From an uncultured Haemophilus sp. (GTDB taxonomy: Bacteria > Pseudomonadota > Gammaproteobacteria > Enterobacterales > Pasteurellaceae): a stretch of DNA of 5,225 nt. The notes beneath the pieces were generated by a model. It was not told the origin of the DNA, did no database searches, and was given only the letters and a program-made list of their open reading frames with translations. The stretch is from the NCBI RefSeq assembly GCF_937976265.1, contig NZ_CALJRX010000066.1, positions 1 through 5,225 on the forward strand. The letters are read 5' to 3'. Position numbers and translations under genes: made by a program. This document shows, one piece after another, positions 1 to 5,225 of this stretch. Position 1 is the stretch's first letter; each line of letters starts with the position of its first letter.

Positions 1-1392
1 AGTAATATTTTCAGAAGATTTTAAATCTATTAAATAAATAACCAATAATGGTCTCCGCTTAAATCCTAGATCAAAGAACCTACTATCTGGTATTGTTACT
101 TTAGAATAATCAGTTTTTGGATCACTGTCCGCTAAAAGTTTAAAAAAAGCTTTATACTCTTTCTCTGTTAACCCACTAGATACAACACCTGGCGACCCCA
201 AACGTCTGGAATTTAAAGCAATCGTATCTCTACATATATTTGCAGCAGTACGCTCTGTAACACGGATTTCTTCATCAAATATATCAAATTTACGTTTAGA
301 TTTACCTTGAGCAATTGCAATATCCCAACTGTCAAGAAGCTCATCTATACTTTCTTCAAGTAATTTTGCAATTTGGCGTGCATCAAATTTAATATTCTTA
401 GAATGGGTATCTATATTTCTCAAAAACTCTACAATATAATCCTTCTTAACACGTAAAATTTGTTTAGTAGACTTATTATGCAATGATTCCGTTTCTGGAT
501 TAGCTAATTGATATCCTTTGATTTTTAGAAACTCAAAAAATTCTTTTACTTGTATAACATTACCATCTATTGACTGTTGGCTTCTAGAGAAATAAGGTGT
601 TTCAATATAATTTCCATTAAGAGAAATATCTACTTCATAATCACCTGCACTACGCATTTTATTCCGTGCTGTTACAATTAAAGCTCCTTCACTTGAACGT
701 ACTTTAATACCAACATCTATAGGCTTATATTTTTTATCATTTATACAGCGACGGATTTCATCTCTAAGCTCATCTGTTGCATCTGAAATATGTTGATACC
801 AACTATAGGATTCACCAGACATCCAAACTTGACATATGTCCTCGTAATTATGCCTATATCCAAACCAACGCCCCATTTGCATTAATGTATCATACATAAC
901 AGAATTTCTATAAAAATAACTTACACAAAGTCCTTCTAAAGTTAATCCTCTTGATAAACTTAATCCACCAACAGCAATTATACGTAATCCCTTTTCATAT
1001 ACTTTATAATCTAATAATCTTGATGCATTTCCACCATTTATAGATTCTACTTTAATATTTTCAATAGATTGAATAAGTTGTTTCTTTATTGTCTCCCAGT
1101 TTATTTCACTATTCTCTTTATATTTTCCTGGCAATATAAATTCACTATTATATACATCATATAGAAGCTGAAGTAAAGGATACTGATTATAAGAAGGTAA
1201 TAATATATAATTTTGAATAACATTTTTCACATTAGAAATAAATATGTTAATTCGATCACTAAGTTCGTTTTGAATAGCAATAAACCGACTTACATTCACC
1301 AACATTGAGCGATGTGATGTTATATTACCTCTTAAATCTCTAATTGCATTAATAATAAAGAAAGAAAGTATTGCTTTTTTTAATGATTTATC
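1..1392 (-). CDS. Z1 domain protein, helicase-like, C-terminal part (partial at both ends)
   Basis: Reading the minus strand from about 1392 down to 1 gives some 464 codons without a stop; the gene runs off the left edge and lacks its start. The protein carries the signature of the Z1 domain: GGLSLSRGLTLEGL (969-928), then QMGRWFGYR (879-853), which resemble superfamily II helicase motifs V and VI, and TARNKMRSA (672-646). Z1 proteins are known as large proteins, roughly 900-1000 residues, with an N-terminal P-loop helicase part. They are encoded in restriction-modification-like operons beside MutL/Hsp90-type ATPases and PD-(D/E)XK nucleases (work of Iyer, Abhiman and Aravind). The ATPase half is missing here: homology starts near DKSLKKAI, just where lysO sequence begins. 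The DNA is AT-rich (1201-1260 has 10 G/C in 60; adhE 4141-4200 has 32), which suggests horizontal acquisition. No partner gene is visible. Family assignment is firm; a role in defence is inferred. Confidence 0.85.
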
Positions 1393-1609
1393 GCGTGAAA
1401 TATTGAGTTTATTTTTGATTCCACTGTTTATGCAACATTATCGCTCTACAGCTATTGGAATTACAGGCGCAACGGCATTAGATTGTACATTGCCGATTAT
1501 TCAAAAAGCAGGAGGTATTGAAGTCACGCCAATTGCGATTTCCTTTGGCTTTGTGACGAATATTTTGCCGCCATTGTTGCTAGTTTTCTTTTCCAGTATT
1601 CCGCTATAA
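1382..1609 (+). pseudogene. lysO: LysO lysine exporter, C-terminal fragment
   Basis: This frame begins NDLSREILSLFLIP and ends at TAA (1607-1609), giving 75 codons that match the C-terminal quarter of LysO (YbjE, DUF340), an inner-membrane L-lysine exporter of about 300 residues in E. coli. Seen here: hydrophobic segments around FLIPLF and ISFGFVTNILPPLLLVFF, and the conserved stretch GITGATALDCTLPIIQ. The Glu of SRE (1397-1399) and the Asp of ALD (1481-1483) are 28 residues apart, the same spacing as the membrane acidic pair E233/D261 that I recall for E. coli LysO. The first three quarters are absent; upstream DNA belongs to the Z1 gene on the other strand. A TTG at 1403 could act as a start only on paper, and no ribosome site precedes it. 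This is a broken gene, or an intact gene joined wrongly in assembly. Confidence 0.85.
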
Positions 1610-1639
1610 AAAAGAAAGGGGCTAATCTACGTCAGCCCC
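1608..1639 (-). terminator. Intrinsic terminator-like hairpin, U-tract on minus strand only
   Basis: GGGGCT (1618-1623) pairs with AGCCCC (1634-1639) around a 10-base loop. On the minus strand the stem is followed by TTTCTTTTTT (complement of 1617-1608), a good intrinsic terminator for transcription coming from the ridA side. It lies 8 bases after the lysO stop, where a two-way terminator would be expected. On the plus strand, however, AAAGGTTATG follows instead of a T-run, and that is exactly where glutaredoxin-coding sequence starts. Confidence 0.6.
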
Positions 1640-1750
1640 AAAGGTTATGCTTTTGAAGAAATCGTATTAGGCCGCGATGCATCAACAATTTCAGTACGCG
1701 CAATTACAGGTAAAACCTCTGTGCCACAAGTCTTCATCGGTGGTCAATAC
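1640..1750 (+). pseudogene. Glutaredoxin-domain fragment (peroxiredoxin-glutaredoxin hybrid type)
   Basis: The plus strand reads KGYAFEEIVLGRDAS, then a stretch ending TSVPQVFIGGQY (1640-1750), before leaving homology and stopping at TAA 1766-1768. This matches the middle of a glutaredoxin domain, closest to what I recall of the C-terminal glutaredoxin half of the Haemophilus hybrid peroxiredoxin (PGdx, HI0572 in strain Rd), which uses glutathione to reduce peroxides. The VP of SVPQVFIGG is the conserved cis-proline region that contacts glutathione. The catalytic CPxC motif upstream and the C-terminal helix after GG are both missing, so the piece cannot work. Its left edge coincides with the end of the hairpin after lysO and its right edge with the cut end of ridA. 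It lies in the same frame as lysO but after the lysO stop. No start or ribosome site is seen. A stand-alone glutaredoxin is the alternative source. Confidence 0.75.
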
Positions 1751-2026
1751 GCTCATATTCTGCATTAACTGTCGCAAAATCATTTAAATCTTTGACAAAT
1801 ACCGTCGTTTTCACGATACTTCCAACAGCAAACCCGCCTGCTCAATAATAGCTTTCACATTTTCTAAAGATTGGCGAGCTTGCGCTGTAATATCAGCTGG
1901 AACTTCGCCCGTTGCAGGGTTTACAGGAATTTGACCTGATGTAAACACCATATTGCCCAAATCTACAGCCTGAACATAAGGTCTGATCGCTGCTGGCGCT
2001 TTTTCTGTATGAATAATTTTTGTCAT
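1749..2026 (-). pseudogene. ridA: RidA (YjgF family) enamine/imine deaminase, frameshifted and truncated
   Basis: RidA hydrolyses reactive 2-aminoacrylate and related enamines released by PLP enzymes such as threonine dehydratase; it is a cytosolic trimer of about 130 residues. The ATG at 2026-2024 is chosen because the family starts there (MTKIIHTEKAPAAI) and AGGA (2036-2033) lies 6 bases upstream. Recognisable motifs are FTSGQIPVNPATGEVP and LENVKAIIEQAG. Reading frame is then lost: between 1829 and 1828 one base is missing (GGTTTG-CTGTTGG where GGTTTGACTGTTGG would give GLTVG), leading to a TGA at 1813-1811. In the next frame homology resumes as SIVKTTVFVKDLNDFATVNA and ends at EYER (1749). 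The last quarter, including the conserved PARS-C-VEVA region, is absent. The usual AIGPY motif reads AIRPY (AGA for GGA). Three defects in one small gene point to a dead gene, unless the frameshift and joins are assembly errors. Confidence 0.85.
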
Positions 2027-2116
2027 AAGTTTTCCTTTTTTGTATAAGCCCGTTATGAGACATAAACAGCCCCGAATTAAAACATGGTGATACACCCCAA
2101 ATGAATAAAAACAATG

Positions 2117-2159
2117 AAAAAAATAACCGCACTTTACCTTTTGGATAAAAGTGCGGTTA
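2117..2159 (-). terminator. adhE terminator formed by two inverted uptake signal sequences
   Basis: TAACCGCACTTT (2124-2135) and AAAGTGCGGTTA (2148-2159) form a perfect 12-base-pair stem with a 12-base loop. On the minus strand it is followed by seven T (complement of 2123-2117), making a strong intrinsic terminator 20 bases after the adhE stop codon. Each arm holds the 9-base core AAGTGCGGT of the Haemophilus uptake signal, an arrangement known to be common at Haemophilus gene ends. It should insulate the ridA remnant downstream from adhE transcription. Confidence 0.9.
2126..2157. repeat. Inverted pair of Haemophilus-type DNA uptake signal sequences
   Basis: The core AAGTGCGGT occurs on the minus strand at 2134-2126 and on the plus strand at 2149-2157. 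This is the Hin-type signal recognised during natural transformation, not the ACAAGCGGT type of the Actinobacillus pleuropneumoniae clade, and it places this part of the window in a Haemophilus/Aggregatibacter/Pasteurella-like genome. Confidence 0.9.
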
Positions 2160-2179
2160 AAATTTACTGGATTATGTGA

Positions 2180-4795
2180 CTATTTATTTTCTCCATAATA
2201 AGCTTTACGCATAATTTCTTCCATATCTTCAACCATAGCCAAACGTGGGTTCGCTGGTGTACATTGGTCTTCAAATGAAAGTAAGGCAAGTTCACGAAGT
2301 GTGCCGATGAATTCTTTCTCATCTAAACCTTGTTCACGGAAACTCATTTTCACGCCACAACGTATCGCTAAATCATGGAATGCTTTTGCAAAAGATTCAA
2401 CTCCTTCTTCTGGTGTTGATGCAGGTAAACCTAATGTACGAGCAATATCTTGATAGCGTTTATCTGCCACATAACTTGTATATTTTGGCCATGTTGCTAA
2501 TTTAGTTGGGCGTGTACCGTTATAACGAATGACATGTGGCATAAGAATCGCATTTGCGCGGCCGTGTACAACGTGAAATTTACCACCAATTTTGTGCGCC
2601 ATTGAGTGACAAATACCCAAGAATGCATTTGCAAATGCCATACCAGCCATAGTTGACGCGTTATGCATTTTCTCGCGTGATTCAGGCGTTGCTTTTTTCA
2701 CAGATTCTTCAAGGTTTTCAAACACTAATTTAATCGCTTGTAATGCAAGACCATCAGTAAAGTCGTTTGCCAATACAGATACATAGGCTTCAGTGGCGTG
2801 TGTTAATACGTCTAAGCCAGTATCCGCTGCAATATGGCTTGGCACAGACATTACAAGGGCAGGATCCACAATCGCAATTGTTGGCGTTAATGAGTAGTCT
2901 GCCAATGGATATTTTTTATCTCCATCGGTAATAACCGCAAATGGCGTGACTTCAGAACCTGTACCTGATGTGGTTGGGATACCGATAAATTTTGCTTTAT
3001 GACCTAATTGTGGGAATTTGAATGCACGTTTACGAATATCCATGAATTTTTGTACTAAATCACGGAAATCCACTTCAGGTTGTTCATAGAATAACCACAT
3101 TACTTTTGCTGCGTCCATTGGTGAACCACCACCTAACGCGATAATAGTATCAGGTTGGAAACTACGCATTAATGCTGTACCACGTTGAACCGTTTGGATA
3201 CTTGGATTTGGTTCAACATCAGCAAATAATTGATAAGTAATACCTTGGTGATTTAAACGTAATTGTTCTGCAATTTTTTCTACAAAGCCTAAATCTACCA
3301 TAGAGCGGTCAGTCACGATCATTACGCGATTAACGTCTTTCATGGTTTGTAAATATTGAATTGAATCGCGTTCAAAGTAGATTTTTGAAGGCACTTTAAA
3401 CCATTGCATATTATTTCTCCGTCTTCCCAAGCGTTTGATATTGATTAAGTTCAAGGCACTTACGTTGTTGCCTACGGAGTTTTTACCGTATGAGCCACAA
3501 CCCAGTGTTAACGATGGTAAGAAAGAGTTATACACATCACCAATACCGCCGAAAGTAGAAGGTGAATTCCAAATGACACGAATGGCTTTTACACGTTCAC
3601 CAAATGAACGAGCCAATTCAGCATCTTTTGTGTGAATTGCAGCTGAGTGACCTAAACCATGGAATTCCACCATGGCTTCAGCCATATCTAAACCTTCTTC
3701 ACGAGAGTGTGATTTTAATAAGGCAAGCACTGGCGAAAGTTTTTCACGCGTTAATGGCTCTTTTTCGCCCACTTCTTCACATTCTGCTACTAAAATATTG
3801 GTTTTTGCAGGCACAGTGAAACCCGCTTGTTCTGCAATCCATGCAGCTGGTTTACCTACTACGTTCGCATTTAATTTTGCGCCTGCACAATTTTTACTGT
3901 TTGCTTTGACGCCAAACATAAATTCTTCAAGCAACGCTTTTTCTTTTTTGTTGACGAAATACACACCGTAAGATTTGATTTCTTTAACGAATTCATCATA
4001 AATCTCGATATCTACAATCGCTGCTTGTTCTGATGCACACACCATACCGTTATCGAATGATTTAGACATCACAATATCATGCACAGCTTGTTGTACATTG
4101 GCTGATTTTTCCACGTAAGCAGGTACGTTACCTGCCCCAACGCCAAGTGCTGGTTTACCGCAAGAATAAGCCGCTTCTACCATCGCATTCCCACCAGTAG
4201 CAAGAATCGTGCCAATACCAGGGTGTTTCATTAACGCAGATGTTCCTTCCATAGACGGGGTTTCAATCCATTGAATACAGTTTTTAGGCGCCCCCGCAGC
4301 CACAGCTGCATCACGCACAATTTGAGCGGCGTGAGCAGAAGATTTTTGTGCGGATGGATGGAAAGCAAAGACAATTGGGTTACGAGTTTTAAGAGCGATT
4401 AAGGATTTGAAAATAGCGGTAGAAGTTGGATTGGTAGTTGGTGTGATACCACAAATTACACCAACAGGATCTGCGATTTCTGTAATACCAGTGACATCAT
4501 CATAGCTGATTACGCCTGCGGTTTTTAAATGGCGCATATTATTCACTACATATTCGCAAGCGAACAAGTTTTTAGTGGCTTTATCTTCAAATACACCGCG
4601 TCCAGTTTCTTCCACAGCATGCAATGCCAAAGCGCCATGTTGATCCAACGCGGCAACAGAGGCTTTAGCCACGATGTAATCTACTTGTTCTTGATTAAGT
4701 TGACGAAATTGCTCTAAAGCAATCAAGCCTTTCTCAACCAGTGCGTTGACTTCTGCCTGAGCTGGGCTCACAGCATTGTTCTCTGCATTACTCAT
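2180..4795 (-). CDS. adhE: Bifunctional acetaldehyde-CoA/alcohol dehydrogenase AdhE
   Basis: AdhE reduces acetyl-CoA to acetaldehyde and then to ethanol, spending two NADH, to rebalance redox in fermentation. The cytosolic enzyme family assembles into filaments (spirosomes). The 871-residue protein is complete. Residues about 15-440 form the aldehyde dehydrogenase half, with GVGAGN (218-223) and catalytic Cys253 in NGMVCASEQ. A linker (about 441-465) leads to the iron-dependent alcohol dehydrogenase half, with GGGSPMDAAK (555-564) and metal ligands Asp662, His666, His730 and His744 by alignment with E. coli D653, H657, H723 and H737. The start is set by AGGAG (4807-4803) seven bases upstream of ATG. 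It is transcribed alone, divergently from the SatP-type gene, and ends at a USS-dyad terminator. It lacks the Ala/Lys-rich tail of the 891-residue E. coli enzyme. Its linker (LINIKRLGRRRNNMQWFKVP) resembles Firmicutes AdhE more than E. coli AdhE, from memory. Confidence 0.97.
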   Translation of the reverse strand: MSNAENNAVSPAQAEVNALVEKGLIALEQFRQLNQEQVDYIVAKASVAALDQHGALALHAVEETGRGVFEDKATKNLFACEYVVNNMRHLKTAGVISYDDVTGITEIADPVGVICGITPTTNPTSTAIFKSLIALKTRNPIVFAFHPSAQKSSAHAAQIVRDAAVAAGAPKNCIQWIETPSMEGTSALMKHPGIGTILATGGNAMVEAAYSCGKPALGVGAGNVPAYVEKSANVQQAVHDIVMSKSFDNGMVCASEQAAIVDIEIYDEFVKEIKSYGVYFVNKKEKALLEEFMFGVKANSKNCAGAKLNANVVGKPAAWIAEQAGFTVPAKTNILVAECEEVGEKEPLTREKLSPVLALLKSHSREEGLDMAEAMVEFHGLGHSAAIHTKDAELARSFGERVKAIRVIWNSPSTFGGIGDVYNSFLPSLTLGCGSYGKNSVGNNVSALNLINIKRLGRRRNNMQWFKVPSKIYFERDSIQYLQTMKDVNRVMIVTDRSMVDLGFVEKIAEQLRLNHQGITYQLFADVEPNPSIQTVQRGTALMRSFQPDTIIALGGGSPMDAAKVMWLFYEQPEVDFRDLVQKFMDIRKRAFKFPQLGHKAKFIGIPTTSGTGSEVTPFAVITDGDKKYPLADYSLTPTIAIVDPALVMSVPSHIAADTGLDVLTHATEAYVSVLANDFTDGLALQAIKLVFENLEESVKKATPESREKMHNASTMAGMAFANAFLGICHSMAHKIGGKFHVVHGRANAILMPHVIRYNGTRPTKLATWPKYTSYVADKRYQDIARTLGLPASTPEEGVESFAKAFHDLAIRCGVKMSFREQGLDEKEFIGTLRELALLSFEDQCTPANPRLAMVEDMEEIMRKAYYGENK

Positions 4796-4821
4796 AATTA
4801 ATCTCCTAAAGTTGTTAAAAT

Positions 4822-4827
4822 ATTATC
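4822..4827 (-). promoter_or_regulatory. Possible adhE -10 element
   Basis: GATAAT on the minus strand (complement of 4827-4822) is a good -10 hexamer 26 bases upstream of the adhE ATG. No convincing -35 lies 16-18 bases before it (the best is CAAAAG), as expected of an activator-dependent promoter. A start of transcription near 4815 would put the CRP-like site centre about 83 bases upstream, in helical phase with class I CRP sites. This is inference from spacing only. Confidence 0.35.
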
Positions 4828-4890
4828 TGCGATCAATTGTACTCCTTTTGAGTTATTTAAGAAGTGAATTTAAAGAGAAAGAAATCAAAG

Positions 4891-4906
4891 ACTGATCTAG
4901 ATCACA
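4891..4906. promoter_or_regulatory. CRP-binding site, near consensus (FNR-like overlap)
   Basis: Read on the minus strand, TGTGATCTAGATCAGT matches the CRP consensus TGTGA-N6-TCACA with two mismatches at the far end, and contains the perfect 12-base palindrome TGATCTAGATCA. The inner part also fits the FNR consensus TTGAT-N4-ATCAA at 8 of 10 positions (CTGATCTAGATCAC). Its centre is about 103 bases from the adhE start and 157 from the SatP-type start, so either or both genes could be controlled. The fit to CRP is better than to FNR. Confidence 0.65.
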
Positions 4907-4909
4907 AAA

Positions 4910-4923
4910 CCCCTGATCAAGGG
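4910..4923. promoter_or_regulatory. Imperfect palindrome, possible second operator
   Basis: CCCCTGATCAAGGG is a 14-base inverted repeat with one mismatched pair, centred 18 bases from the CRP-like site. It shares the TGATCA centre, but its arms are CCCC/AGGG, so it fits neither CRP nor FNR well. It could be an operator for another regulator or chance. Confidence 0.3.
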
Positions 4924-4937
4924 AACCGACTCGATTC

Positions 4938-4957
4938 AAAGTGCGGTGAAAAAATAA
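4938..4957 (+). repeat. DNA uptake signal sequence (single)
   Basis: AAAGTGCGGT (4938-4947; 9-base core 4939-4947) is followed by the A/T-rich run GAAAAAATAA, which agrees with the extended Haemophilus uptake signal. It stands alone, without an inverted partner, inside the divergent intergenic region, so it is not a terminator. Confidence 0.85.
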
Positions 4958-5055
4958 CACGTTTTAAGCAAAATTTTACTTTATTTCACCTTAAAATCAG
5001 ACATGCTAGCGCCCTTTTTTTCTCTCCTATCAATTTAATTTTAAAAGGAAATTTT

Positions 5056-5210
5056 ATGTCGGCAGCAAAAGATGGCTTAGCTAATCCTGCACCACTGGGT
5101 TTATGTGGGTTTGCATTAATAACATGGCTGTTAAGTTTGATTAATAACGGAACTTATACAGGCGAAAATATCGGTTTAGTGCTTGCAATGGGGCTCGCAT
5201 TTGGCGGTAC
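5056..5210 (+). CDS. satP: Acetate/succinate transporter, SatP (GPR1/FUN34/YaaH) family, N-terminal part
   Basis: SatP-type proteins are inner-membrane channels or symporters that move acetate and succinate; they have six membrane helices, form rings of subunits, and are about 190 residues long in E. coli. The first 51 residues are visible. ATG at 5056 follows AAGGAA (5045-5050) at a 5-base gap. The family signature NPAPLGL is at residues 10-16, followed by a first membrane helix (about 14-29, LGLCGFALITWLLSLI) and the start of a second (about 39-50, IGLVLAMGLAFG) ending in the conserved FGG. The frame then enters adapter sequence, so the gene is cut by the contig end, not broken in nature as far as can be seen. 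It is divergent from adhE and shares 260 bases of upstream DNA with it, fitting joint control of acetyl-CoA end products. Substrate preference cannot be told from this part. Confidence 0.88.
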
Positions 5211-5225
5211 AGATCGGAAGAGCAC
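5211..5225 (+). other. Illumina TruSeq adapter remnant (not genomic)
   Basis: The last 15 bases, AGATCGGAAGAGCAC, equal the start of the Illumina TruSeq read-1 adapter; the read-2 adapter differs after AGATCGGAAGAGC. They interrupt the SatP-type gene right after its FGG motif. The first one or two bases (AG) may also be genomic. The contig end therefore comes from untrimmed reads. Confidence 0.95.

Noticed and set aside
1403..1609. Independent small membrane protein starting at TTG 1403
   Set aside because: The residues are the LysO C-terminus, homology continues upstream of the TTG, and no Shine-Dalgarno sequence precedes it.
1811..2095. 94-residue frame starting at 2095 as the ridA start
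   Set aside because: RidA homology begins at MTKIIHTEKAP (ATG 2026), which has its own AGGA site; the upstream residues MYHHVLIRGC and following match nothing in the family and have no ribosome site.
1893..2132. 79-residue minus-strand frame with a hydrophobic, signal-like beginning
   Set aside because: It starts inside the adhE terminator stem and then overlaps ridA out of frame; the hydrophobic start is only the translated T-run.
3435..4717. Plus-strand frames of 62-99 codons opposite adhE
   Set aside because: They are antisense shadows of a well-conserved coding gene, with no ribosome sites or recognisable domains.
4945..4990. Inverted repeat GGTGAAA / TTTCACC in the SatP-type leader as a regulatory hairpin
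   Set aside because: Only 7 base pairs with a loop of more than 30 bases; one arm overlaps the uptake signal and its A-run, so chance is likely.
5001..5035. GCTAGCGCCC followed by a T-run as a terminator or attenuator before the SatP-type gene
   Set aside because: No upstream partner pairs with GGGCGC, so no stable stem precedes the T-run.
1..5225. CRISPR arrays, tRNA/rRNA genes, transposase genes or insertion-sequence ends
   Set aside because: No direct-repeat arrays, cloverleaf-like genes or transposase motifs were seen on either strand, and no target-site duplications were found at the joins between 1382 and 1750.

Overview
The window looks like a Pasteurellaceae chromosome fragment, most likely a Haemophilus or close relative. 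The Haemophilus-type DNA uptake signal AAGTGCGGT occurs three times, two of them paired as a terminator stem. The genes to the right of about position 1382 read like Haemophilus housekeeping genes. I cannot name the species from the sequence.

Layout from left to right. Positions 1 to about 1392 carry, on the minus strand, an open reading frame without internal stops. It encodes the Z1 domain and C-terminal part of a defence-associated helicase-like protein; both ends are missing, and the DNA is clearly more AT-rich than the rest. At about 1382-1392 it abuts, in opposite orientation, the last quarter of a lysine exporter gene (lysO). Within the next 370 bases follow a hairpin with a minus-strand U-tract, a piece of a glutaredoxin domain, and a ridA gene that is frameshifted and cut off at its 3' end. 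The zone 1382-1750 is thus a patchwork of gene ends with three abrupt joins. It is either a real deletion scar or graveyard next to an acquired defence gene, or an assembly chimera.

From 2117 the sequence is orderly: a USS-dyad terminator, then a complete adhE (871 codons, minus strand) for the bifunctional acetaldehyde/alcohol dehydrogenase. A 260-base divergent intergenic region follows, with a near-consensus CRP site, a second palindrome and a USS. Last comes the start of an acetate/succinate transporter gene of the SatP (YaaH) family on the plus strand. AdhE disposes of acetyl-CoA and NADH as ethanol, and the transporter moves acetate, so the divergent pair probably shares control by carbon status and perhaps oxygen.

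The final 15 bases are identical to the start of the Illumina TruSeq read-1 adapter and are not genomic. This also lowers trust in the joins on the left. I do not see a complete new system here. The Z1 gene is the one lead to a defence locus, and its partners lie outside the window.
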